The notes under the pieces were generated by a model. It was not told the DNA's origin, searched no databases, and worked only from the letters and a program-made list of their open reading frames with translations. Shown here piece by piece: positions 26,702 to 33,972 of a stretch of 54,538 bases of DNA (within the stretch, counting starts at the first letter, position 1; every line of letters starts with the position of its first letter). This stretch comes from an uncultured Alistipes sp. Its GTDB lineage: Bacteria > Bacteroidota > Bacteroidia > Bacteroidales > Rikenellaceae. Position numbers and translations under genes: made by a program. The stretch is from the NCBI GenBank assembly GCA_948736885.1, contig CAPXWY010000002.1, positions 193,959 to 248,496 on the forward strand. The letters are read 5' to 3'.

Positions 26702-26730
26702 TTCACTTTTTATTTTTCACCTTTCACCTT
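26702..26730 (-). repeat. GTGAAAG-type 3'-end repeat at rsmG stop
   Basis: Minus strand: AAGGTGAAAGGTGAAAAATA and onwards; the first GGTGA supplies the rsmG stop. Confidence 0.7.
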
Positions 26731-27344
26731 GAAGTATAGACCACTTTCTTGGTCTCGAAGAACTCCTCATCGAAGAAGCGGGAGATGTCGTAGAGGGTCC
26801 ACCGCCTGCGGGTGAGGGCCAGCTCCCCGGCCAGATCGCCCCCCTTGAGATAGAGGATGCCGTTGGGCAGCGTACCGCGCTGCCCTTTTTCGATCATGTT
26901 CCACACCCAACCGACGAATTCGGGCATGGCAGTGACGGCGCGCGAAACAACATAGTCGAAGCGCTCGCCGAGCGTCTCGACGCGCGCACAGCGCGGTGTC
27001 AGATTGTCGAGCCCGAGCCCAGCGGAGACACCCTCGACGACGGTGATTTTCTTGCGGATGGAGTCGACGGAGGTGAAATGCGCCTCGGGAAAGAGGATTG
27101 CGAGGGGCACCGAAGGGAAACCGCCGCCGCAACCGACATCGAGAACACGGGCGCCGGGCTCGAAGCTGCACACCTTGGCGATGGCCAGCGAATGGAGGAC
27201 ATGACGCAGGTAGAGCTGGTCGAAATCCTTGCGCGAAACGACGTTGATCTTGGCGTTCCAATCGGCATAGAGGTCCCGCAACGCGGCGAAGCGCCGCTGC
27301 TGCTCGGGGTTGAGGTCGGGAAAGTATTTGAGAATCGAATCCAT
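26724..27344 (-). CDS. rsmG: 16S rRNA (guanine527-N7)-methyltransferase
   Basis: 206 aa Rossmann-fold methyltransferase. The SAM-binding motif is VLDVGCGGGFPSVPLAILFP; the conserved region RALRDLYADWNAKINVVSRK precedes it in the N-terminal third. It modifies G527 of 16S rRNA. The stop codon lies within the GTGAAAG repeat. Upstream (27345-27632) are repeats rather than genes. Confidence 0.94.
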   Translation of the reverse strand: MDSILKYFPDLNPEQQRRFAALRDLYADWNAKINVVSRKDFDQLYLRHVLHSLAIAKVCSFEPGARVLDVGCGGGFPSVPLAILFPEAHFTSVDSIRKKITVVEGVSAGLGLDNLTPRCARVETLGERFDYVVSRAVTAMPEFVGWVWNMIEKGQRGTLPNGILYLKGGDLAGELALTRRRWTLYDISRFFDEEFFETKKVVYTSR

Positions 27345-27350
27345 CTATTT

Positions 27351-27380
27351 GAAGTGAAAAGTGAAAGGTTAAAAGTGAAT
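27351..27380 (+). repeat. GTGAAAAGTGAAAGG repeat upstream of rsmG
   Basis: GAAGTGAAAAGTGAAAGGTT and onwards. Unlike the other copies it is not next to a stop codon; it lies just upstream of rsmG in the antisense direction. Confidence 0.6.
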
Positions 27381-27525
27381 AACCGTTTTCGGTAAGCTGA
27401 GCGCTGAGCCGAACCTGTTCGGGCTATGCCGAAGCGCGAAAAAGGTGCATGCTGATGAACCTTTTCGGCAAGCCGAGCGCAGAGCCAAGCTTGCTTGAGC
27501 TATACCGAGGCGAGAAAAGGTGCAA
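27381..27525. repeat. two-unit direct repeat related to the palindromic arrays
   Basis: Two similar ~70-bp units begin at 27381 and 27458 (period 77 bp); each runs AACCNTTTTCGG...GAGCC...GAGCTAT/GGGCTAT...GAAAAAGGTGCA. They match the divergent unit at 52174-52242 (AGCCAAAGTTATTTGAGCTA). No -7 box is seen in this array. Confidence 0.7.
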
Positions 27526-27549
27526 GAATTTGAACGTTTTGTCCCGACA

Positions 27550-27584
27550 GATTCTTCGTTGCCTGCCGGCTCCTCAGAATGACA
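27550..27584 (-). repeat. CATTCTGAG...GAAGAATC repeat copy
   Basis: GATTCTTCGTTGCCTGCCGG through CTCCTCAGAATGACA, in the inverted orientation, with a few extra bases in the centre as in the 22073-22106 copy. Confidence 0.6.
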
Positions 27585-27630
27585 GCTCCGACATTGGTGT
27601 TGACGCGTCACCTTCGGGATACCTCTCGAT

Positions 27631-27647
27631 TTTCACCTTTCAATTTT
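27631..27647 (-). repeat. GTGAAAG-type repeat at rluD stop
   Basis: Minus strand AAAATTGAAAGGTGAAA encodes the last residues KIER and the TGA stop. Confidence 0.6.
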
Positions 27648-28712
27648 GTAGCTGTCCCACTTGGCCAGGAGCGCGCGGAAATCGTCGGGCAGGTTGCTTT
27701 CGAAACGGATCTCGGCGCGGGTCGAAGGATGCACGAAGCCGAGCGACTGGGCATGGAGCGCGTGGCGCGGCATGACCTCGAAACAATTCTCGACGAACTG
27801 CCGGTATTTGGCGAACGTGGTGCCCTTGAGGATGCGGTCGCCGCCGTAGCGGGCGTCGTTGAAGAGCGGATGACCCTGCCAGGCCATGTGGACGCGTATC
27901 TGGTGGGTGCGCCCCGTTTCGAGACGGCATTCGACGAGGGTGACGTAGCCGTAACGCTTCAGCACGCGCCAATGGGTCACGGCATGCTTGCCGTCGGAGC
28001 CGTCCTCGAAGACATACATTTTCTGCCGCTCGCGGGGGCTGCGCCCGATGTTGCCGACGATGGTTCCCTCGTCGTCGGGGAAGTCGCCCCAGACCAAGGC
28101 CACGTAACGCCGGTAGATGGAGTGGTCGAAGAACTGCTTGGCCAGCCGGGCGTGGGCCTGCTCGTTCTTGGCGATGACCAGCAGCCCGGAAGTGTCCTTG
28201 TCGATGCGGTGGACGAGTCCGGCGCGCATCTCGCCGCTGTCGGCGATCTCGGTGCCCCGGAGATGGTGGGCCAGCGCATTGACCAGCGTACCCGACCAGT
28301 TGCCCACGCCGGGGTGGACGACCATGCCGGCCTGCTTGTTGACCAGCAGCAGGTCGTCGTCCTCGTAGGGAATCTCCAGGGGAATCGCCTCGGGATGGAT
28401 CTCGTTGTCGCGGCGCGGATAAGGCAGGACGATCTGCACCCGGTCGAGCGGCTTGACCTTGTAACTCGACTTGGCAGGCACGCCGTTGACCAGAATGTTG
28501 CCGCTGTCGGCCGCCGCCTGGATGCGGTTGCGCGAACAATGCTCCATGCGCGCCACGAGGAACTTGTCGAGCCGCAACAAGGTCTGTCCCTTGTCGGCCA
28601 CGACGGAGAAGTGCTCGTAGAGCCCTCCCTGCTCGCCCTCCTCGTCCGGGAAGGCGGCGGAATCGTCGACGAACTCCTCGTCGGGAAAACCGGTATGGCG
28701 GGAGTCGGTCAT
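27633..28712 (-). CDS. rluD: 23S rRNA pseudouridine synthase, RluA/RluD family
   Basis: 359 aa. An S4 RNA-binding domain (about residues 30-95, DKFLVARMEHCSRNRIQAAA) precedes the catalytic domain with the Asp motif GLVHRIDKDTSGLLVIAK. It isomerises uridines in large-subunit rRNA; RluD rather than RluA/C is inferred from layout and length. The start overlaps the preceding PASTA gene by one base. The last four codons lie in a GTGAAAG repeat. Confidence 0.9.
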   Translation of the reverse strand: MTDSRHTGFPDEEFVDDSAAFPDEEGEQGGLYEHFSVVADKGQTLLRLDKFLVARMEHCSRNRIQAAADSGNILVNGVPAKSSYKVKPLDRVQIVLPYPRRDNEIHPEAIPLEIPYEDDDLLLVNKQAGMVVHPGVGNWSGTLVNALAHHLRGTEIADSGEMRAGLVHRIDKDTSGLLVIAKNEQAHARLAKQFFDHSIYRRYVALVWGDFPDDEGTIVGNIGRSPRERQKMYVFEDGSDGKHAVTHWRVLKRYGYVTLVECRLETGRTHQIRVHMAWQGHPLFNDARYGGDRILKGTTFAKYRQFVENCFEVMPRHALHAQSLGFVHPSTRAEIRFESNLPDDFRALLAKWDSYKIER

Positions 28713-29641
28713 CAGTCGAAGAAACCGGGGTCGTTGTCCTCAGCGGCGCGAGCCGACGGCTCACCGTCGGATGCAGCGGGTTCCTGCTCCTGCAACTGGC
28801 GCTCGCGGAACGCCTCCTCGGCCAACTTCTCGGCCTCCGTGCGGCGAGCGGCGATTTTCTTGGCATCGAGCGTCAGCTGCAAGTCGACCTTGGCGCCCAG
28901 AACGGCCCGCCGCTCGGCGGCAGGACGCTGCATGTAGACGAAAGCCTCCTTCTGGTTGAAGAGGTCGATGCCGCTGTCGAAAGCCACCTTGCCGATGTTG
29001 AGCCCCGATTCCCAAAGGCGGCTCTTGGCCTCCTTGAGCGAAAGTCCGATGACCTGCGGCACGACGGTGGTGCCGTGACCCGGCTGGACACCCACGCAGA
29101 GCTTGACGCCCGAGCCCATCTCGGCCTCGATGCGGGTGGAAGGGGTGATCTGCCGGTCGCCGACATACTGGTCGAGCACGTAGTTGGTGGCCATGTCGGA
29201 ACGATAGACCAGCTCGGCGATCTCGAGTCCGGCGATTTCGAGCATGTTCTTGGCCTGGCGGAGCGAACGATGGGCGACATAAGGCACGGGGACCATCTTC
29301 TGGCGGAACGAATTGATGGTGATGTAGACCGTACGCCCGGGTTTCACCTCGACACCCCCGCGGGGCAGCTGCTCGAGGACGATGCCGCCCTGGTAGGCCG
29401 GGACGAACAACGAATCGTTGATCTGCAGCTTGAGGTCGTTCTCGCGGGCCAGCCGCTGTGCGTCGCGCAGAGCGACACCCGAGAAATCGGGCACCGTGCG
29501 CCGTGCGTGGTGGCGCGTGCCGATCTGCATGACGACGTGGGCGACGACGGCCAGGCCGATGATGATGGCCGCGATGAGCAGCAGGTTGTAGACCAGGGGA
29601 TAACTGCGAAGCCGGTCGAGCCGGGAACTCTTTTTCTTCAT
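28712..29641 (-). CDS. PASTA-domain membrane protein
   Basis: 309 aa. A Lys/Arg-rich N-terminus and one helix (about 16-38) are followed by three PASTA repeats (about 48-112, 115-185 and 190-258) outside the cell membrane. The tail is acidic and disordered. No kinase or transpeptidase domain is attached. PASTA repeats bind peptidoglycan or related ligands in other proteins, so a wall-related role is plausible. It is placed between lptFG-like and rluD genes in a tight operon. Confidence 0.88.
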   Translation of the reverse strand: MKKKSSRLDRLRSYPLVYNLLLIAAIIIGLAVVAHVVMQIGTRHHARRTVPDFSGVALRDAQRLARENDLKLQINDSLFVPAYQGGIVLEQLPRGGVEVKPGRTVYITINSFRQKMVPVPYVAHRSLRQAKNMLEIAGLEIAELVYRSDMATNYVLDQYVGDRQITPSTRIEAEMGSGVKLCVGVQPGHGTTVVPQVIGLSLKEAKSRLWESGLNIGKVAFDSGIDLFNQKEAFVYMQRPAAERRAVLGAKVDLQLTLDAKKIAARRTEAEKLAEEAFRERQLQEQEPAASDGEPSARAAEDNDPGFFD

Positions 29642-29651
29642 TGCTTTCGGA

Positions 29652-30755
29652 TTATTTGGGGGCCTTCCGGTAGAGATAGACCGCTATGAACAAGTAGATG
29701 ATGTTGGGCAGCCACACGGCCAGCCACGGAGGCAGCGAACCGCTCTTGGCGAACTCCTCGAAGAAGCGGTTGAAGAGGATGTAGGAGAAACAGAGCGCCG
29801 TGCCGATGCCGATGTGGAGCCCGGTGCCGCCGCGCACCTTGCGCGACGAGAGCGAGACGCCGATGAGGGTGAGGATGAACGTGGAAAGCGGATAGGCGTA
29901 ACGGGCATGACGCTCGACCTCGATGAGGTTGATTTCATCGGAACCCTTGGCCCGCTGCTGGGCGAGGAAGCGGTTCAGCTCGGCGATGTTCATGGTGTGG
30001 ATGAGCGCGTTGATGCGCCCCAGCTCGGCGACCTCGAGGTTGATGAGGGTGTCGAGGTTGCGGTACTGCCCGAAAGTCTCGACACCCAGCGAATCGAACT
30101 CGCGGCGGGTATAGCGCGGAGCGGTCCAGCGCTTGGTTTCGGGATCGAACCGGATGTCGGAAGCCTCGAGCGAACGGACCAGCGACCCGTCGCGGTACTC
30201 TTCGAGGACGAAGAACGAAGCCTGGTGCGACGCGTCGCGGTAGCCGCGGATGTAGGCGAAGGTGCCGGGCTCGATCTGCCGGTAGATGTGGCGGTCGTAC
30301 TGGGTGTTCTGCTTGCGCTTGATGTACTGCGACTCGAAAGCCACGATCTTGCGCTGCGAAATGGGAATCAGCCACAAGTTGAGCGTGAGCGACAACCCTC
30401 CGATGATCAGCGCCCCGAGGAAATAGGGCCACATGAGCCTCCGGAACGACATGCCGCCCGAGAGCATGGCCACGATCTCGGTCTGGTAGGCCATCTTGGA
30501 GGTGAAGAAGATGCAGGCGATGAAGGTGAACAGGCCGCTGAACTGGTTGATGAAAAAAGGGATGAAGTTGAGGTAATAATCGAAAATCACCTCGCGCAGC
30601 GGAGCGTGCAGCTCGGTGAAGTCGTCGATCTTCTCCACGTAGTCGAAGAGCACGACCACGACGATGATCATCGCGATGGCGAAGAAGTAGGTGGAGAGGA
30701 ACTTGCCCAGTATGTAGCGGTCGAGAATCTTGAATCCCGGGAAACGGAGTTTCAT
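29652..30755 (-). CDS. LptF/LptG-family lipopolysaccharide export permease
   Basis: 367 aa YjgP/YjgQ-type protein. Membrane helices lie near residues 15-35, 55-75, 100-120 and in the C-terminal ~100 residues, separated by a periplasmic beta-rich domain (about 135-260). It forms the inner-membrane part of LPS transport together with a second permease and LptB. Whether it corresponds to LptF or LptG is not decided. tgt ends 7 bp beyond its start, i.e. just upstream in the operon. Confidence 0.88.
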   Translation of the reverse strand: MKLRFPGFKILDRYILGKFLSTYFFAIAMIIVVVVLFDYVEKIDDFTELHAPLREVIFDYYLNFIPFFINQFSGLFTFIACIFFTSKMAYQTEIVAMLSGGMSFRRLMWPYFLGALIIGGLSLTLNLWLIPISQRKIVAFESQYIKRKQNTQYDRHIYRQIEPGTFAYIRGYRDASHQASFFVLEEYRDGSLVRSLEASDIRFDPETKRWTAPRYTRREFDSLGVETFGQYRNLDTLINLEVAELGRINALIHTMNIAELNRFLAQQRAKGSDEINLIEVERHARYAYPLSTFILTLIGVSLSSRKVRGGTGLHIGIGTALCFSYILFNRFFEEFAKSGSLPPWLAVWLPNIIYLFIAVYLYRKAPK

Positions 30756-30762
30756 GCTTGGC

Positions 30763-31893
30763 TCAGAGTCTACGTTGGAGTTTGACCGTCATCGTCTCCT
30801 TCCACGCCGCGAAGTCGCCCGCCGCGATGTGCTCGCGGGCCATGCCGACCAGACGCAGGTAGAAAGCGATGTTGTGCAGCGAGGCGATCTCGGCGGCCAG
30901 CATCTCGCCGCAGACGCAGAGGTGGTGGAGGTAGGCCTTGGAATAGAGCGTGTCGACAAAAGCCGTACCCTCGGGATCGACGGGCGAAAAGTCGTCCTCC
31001 CACTTCTTGTTGCGGATGTTGATGATGCCCTCGGCGGTGAAGAGCTGGCCGTTGCGGCCGTTGCGCGTGGGCATGACGCAGTCGAACATGTCGACGCCGC
31101 GCGCGATGCCCTCGAGGATGTTGACGGGAGTGCCGACGCCCATGAGATAACGGGGACGCTCCTGCGGCAGGATGGCGTTGACGACCTCGATCATCTCGTA
31201 CATGGTTTCGGTGGGCTCGCCGACGGCCAGGCCGCCGATGGCGTAACCGTCGGCGTTGTACTGCAAGACATTTTCGGCCGCGCGAGCGCGAAGGTCGGGG
31301 TAGGTACACCCCTGCACGATGGGAAAAAGCGCCTGGTAATGACCGTACTTGGGCGAAGTCTGCGCGTAGCGGCCGAAGCAGCGGTCGAGCCACCGCTCGG
31401 TGAGGTCGAGCGAACGGGCGGCATAGTCGCGGGGCGCGTCGCCGGGCGGGCACTCGTCGAAAGCCATCATGATGTCGGCGCCGATGGTGCGCTCGGTGTC
31501 GATGACACTTTCGGGCGTGAAGAGATGTTTCGACCCGTCGATGTGCGAACGGAAATGGCACCCCTCCTCCTTGAGCTTGCGGCAGGCGGCGAGCGAAAAG
31601 ACCTGGAACCCGCCGCTGTCGGTGAGCATCGGACCCTCCCAGGTGGAGAAACGGTGGACGCCCCCGGCCTGCTCGATGATCCGCATGCCGGGCCGCAGGT
31701 AGAGGTGGTAGGTGTTGGCCAGAATGATCTGCGCCCGGGCTTCGTCGCGCACGTCGCGGTGGAAGATGCCCTTGACCGTGGCGGCCGTGCCCACGGGCAT
31801 GAAGATGGGCGTGCGGACGACCCCGTGGTCGGTTTCCAGCAATCCGGCCCGCGCCTGCGAAGCGGGGTCCTTATGTTCGAGCGTGAATTTCAT
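30763..31893 (-). CDS. tgt: tRNA-guanine (queuine/preQ1) transglycosylase
   Basis: 376 aa. Recognised from DHGVVRTPIFMPVGTAATVK, LTDSGGFQVFSLA and FDCVMPTRNGRNGQLFT, which hold the catalytic and substrate residues. It swaps guanine 34 for preQ1 in GUN-anticodon tRNAs. The region that normally reads CxCxxC...H for zinc is here DPEGTAFVDTLYSKAYLHHL: the three Cys are absent, though the His-rich end and SLHN remain. The start at 31893 (MKFTLEH) is chosen; the longer frame to 32001 adds a non-homologous leader. Confidence 0.93.
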   Translation of the reverse strand: MKFTLEHKDPASQARAGLLETDHGVVRTPIFMPVGTAATVKGIFHRDVRDEARAQIILANTYHLYLRPGMRIIEQAGGVHRFSTWEGPMLTDSGGFQVFSLAACRKLKEEGCHFRSHIDGSKHLFTPESVIDTERTIGADIMMAFDECPPGDAPRDYAARSLDLTERWLDRCFGRYAQTSPKYGHYQALFPIVQGCTYPDLRARAAENVLQYNADGYAIGGLAVGEPTETMYEMIEVVNAILPQERPRYLMGVGTPVNILEGIARGVDMFDCVMPTRNGRNGQLFTAEGIINIRNKKWEDDFSPVDPEGTAFVDTLYSKAYLHHLCVCGEMLAAEIASLHNIAFYLRLVGMAREHIAAGDFAAWKETMTVKLQRRL

Positions 31894-32050
31894 GGCAGCA
31901 TTCTCTGTCGGTAGGGGTTCCGGGCATCGGGCGGCGCCGCCGGAGCAGGGAGCGCCGGCACTTCCCGCCGGCGGCCGTTCCGTATGGCCGCTCCCGGCCA
32001 CCGGCCGCGGAAACCGGAACCGGATAATCCGTGCAAAAATAGGGAAAATA

Positions 32051-32082
32051 ATTGTGAATTATGAATTTTGAATTCTGAATTG
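32051..32082 (+). repeat. AATTGTGAATT-type repeat carrying the GT2 promoter
   Basis: ATTGTGAATTATGAATTTTG and onwards to AATTCTGAATTG. Its TTTG overlaps the -33 position of the GT2 promoter. Confidence 0.6.
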
Positions 32083-32095
32083 TTTTGTACCTTTG
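32067..32095 (+). promoter_or_regulatory. promoter for the glycosyltransferase-sigma operon
   Basis: TTTG (32067-32070), 17 bp, TACCTTTG (32088-32095); the spacer is slightly short. Start site about 10 nt before the ATG at 32112. Confidence 0.55.
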
Positions 32096-32111
32096 CGCAT
32101 ATTTCGATCCT

Positions 32112-33278
32112 ATGGAATTCTTCGAATCTTTGGCACATAGCTTCCTGACCGCCTACGGCTGGGAGGGAACGGCGCTGGCAGGAGTGCTGCTGACGCTGCT
32201 GGGCGTGCAGCTCTACTACTATATTTTTGTCTACGGACGCATTCCCAGCTACAAGAACAACCGCCGGCCGGAGATACTCCACGCCGATCCTCCGGTGTCG
32301 GTGATTCTTCCGCTTTTTGCCGAAGACTACATGTTCGTCGAAGAACGCCTGCCGCTCGTGCTGGCCCAGAACTACCCCAAGTTCGAAGTGGTGATCGTAT
32401 ATGTGGGCGCCGACTCCGACTTCTACGAAGACCTGGCGCGGCTGAAACAATCGTTCCCGCAGATCACGACGACGAAGATACACCTCAACCCGCGCTTCCC
32501 CATCTCGCGCAAGATGGCTCTCAACGTAGGCATCAAGTCGGCGCACTACGAACACCTGATCTTCACCTCGACGGACGCCTGTCCGCAGACGGACAAGTGG
32601 CTGTCGCTGATGGCCAAAGGATTCCGGCGCGGCGAGATCGTCATCGGATACTGCAGCCTGGAACACAAAAAGGGCCCGGGCAACTACCTGATGCGCACAT
32701 GGCGCATGATGCACGCGGCCGAATGGCTGGGACGGGCCGTGCGGCGCCGCCCCTACCGCGGCATGCTGCAGAACTTCGGATTCACCAAGCAGCTCTACTT
32801 CGGAGCCAACGGCTTCACGCACCTGAACATGAACATCGGCGAAGACGACCTCTTCCTGCAGAAAGTCATGACGCGCGACAACGTGAGCGTCATCCTTTCG
32901 CCGCGCGCCACGCTGCGCGAAAAGACCTGGGGCGGCCTGGGCTGGGGAGTGAGCCAGCTGCGCTACTTCGGCTCGGCGTTCCGCTACTACCCGCGCGGAG
33001 CCCGCAACTATGTACAATGGGAGATCGGCTCGCGCATGCTGTTCTTCCTGGCGGCCCTCTGCGCACTGGCGGTCATGCCGCCCGAATACCGGATAGTCAC
33101 GGCGGTGCTGATGCTGGTGCGCTACCTTGTCGTGGTGCTGCAGGTACGCCGCATAGCCAACCGGCTGGGCGAACGCGGCATTTCGTGGTGCTACTGGCTC
33201 TACGACCTGCTGAGCATGCCCGGCGCGCTGCTGCTGAGCTGCATCCAGCTGCGCAAAGACGAGCGCGTATGGAGATAG
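32112..33278 (+). CDS. membrane-anchored family 2 glycosyltransferase
   Basis: 388 aa. An N-terminal helix (about 20-44) is followed by a GT-A domain: PPVSVILPLFAEDYMFVEER, then TSTDACPQTD with acidic metal-binding residues and GEDDLFLQK. Two or three C-terminal helices follow. It probably uses a nucleotide sugar to extend a lipid-linked or surface glycan; donor and acceptor are unknown. The ATG at 32112 is used because upstream residues fall in the promoter. Its last 10 bases overlap the sigma-factor gene. Confidence 0.9.
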   Translation: MEFFESLAHSFLTAYGWEGTALAGVLLTLLGVQLYYYIFVYGRIPSYKNNRRPEILHADPPVSVILPLFAEDYMFVEERLPLVLAQNYPKFEVVIVYVGADSDFYEDLARLKQSFPQITTTKIHLNPRFPISRKMALNVGIKSAHYEHLIFTSTDACPQTDKWLSLMAKGFRRGEIVIGYCSLEHKKGPGNYLMRTWRMMHAAEWLGRAVRRRPYRGMLQNFGFTKQLYFGANGFTHLNMNIGEDDLFLQKVMTRDNVSVILSPRATLREKTWGGLGWGVSQLRYFGSAFRYYPRGARNYVQWEIGSRMLFFLAALCALAVMPPEYRIVTAVLMLVRYLVVVLQVRRIANRLGERGISWCYWLYDLLSMPGALLLSCIQLRKDERVWR

Positions 33279-33832
33279 CCGACTACATCGTGGCCGACGA
33301 CCGGCGCCTGGCGGCCCTGGCGCTCGACGGCGACGATGCGGCGTTCGAATATCTTTTCGACCGCTACAACGAAGCCATACGCCGGCTGTTCGTCCAACGC
33401 ATGGGCGGCTCGGGCGATGCGGACGACCTGCTGCAGGAGACCTTCATCAAGGTCTACATCAACCTGCACCGCTACAACCCCGACTACACTTTCGGCCAAT
33501 GGGTCTACACCATCGCCCGCAACACGTTCGTAGACTATGTACGCCGCCGGCAGGACGACCTGCCCATCGACGAACGCTATGCGACGCCGGTCTCCAGCGC
33601 CCCCACCCCGGAAGAGAGCGTCATCAACCTGCAGCAACGCACGCAGATCGAACACTACCTCGACCGCCTGCCCGCCGGCTACCGGCAGCTGATCGTGATG
33701 CGTTTCTTCGACGAATACTCCTACGAAGAGATCGCCGCCAAACTCGGTCTGCCGCTGGGGACGGTGAAAACCCGGATCCACCGTGCCCGCGAACGGATGT
33801 GCCGGCTGATTGCCAAGGGAGAAGAGAGATAG
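33269..33832 (+). CDS. ECF-type RNA polymerase sigma-70 factor
   Basis: 187 aa. Region 2 includes DADDLLQETFIKVYINLHRY and IARNTFVDYVRRR; region 4 includes DRLPAGYRQLIVMRFFDEYS and KLGLPLGTVKTRIHRARERM. Such factors redirect RNA polymerase, often in response to envelope signals. No anti-sigma (FecR-like) gene or susC/susD pair follows, unlike many Bacteroidales ECF factors. It overlaps the GT2 gene by 10 bp, so expression is likely linked. Confidence 0.92.
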   Translation: MEIADYIVADDRRLAALALDGDDAAFEYLFDRYNEAIRRLFVQRMGGSGDADDLLQETFIKVYINLHRYNPDYTFGQWVYTIARNTFVDYVRRRQDDLPIDERYATPVSSAPTPEESVINLQQRTQIEHYLDRLPAGYRQLIVMRFFDEYSYEEIAAKLGLPLGTVKTRIHRARERMCRLIAKGEER

Positions 33833-33840
33833 CAATCCGT

Positions 33841-33878
33841 CATTCACAATCGAGAATTCAAAATTCACAATTAAAAAT
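33841..33878 (-). repeat. AATTGTGAATT-type repeat after the sigma factor
   Basis: Minus strand TTTTTAATTGTGAATTTTGA and onwards; inverted relative to the 33937 copy, giving a potential weak hairpin between sigma and YgiQ genes. Confidence 0.55.
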
Positions 33879-33936
33879 CGGACACATGCAGGTTCGGGAC
33901 GCATCTGCGACACGATAATGCGCCTCCAGGAAAAAT

Positions 33937-33966
33937 CCTGAATGCTGAATTGCGAATTTTGCATTG
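33937..33966 (+). repeat. degenerate AATTC-type repeat before ygiQ
   Basis: CCTGAATGCTGAATTGCGAA and onwards, ending 6 bp before the ygiQ ATG. Confidence 0.45.
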
Positions 33967-33972
33967 AAGAAA

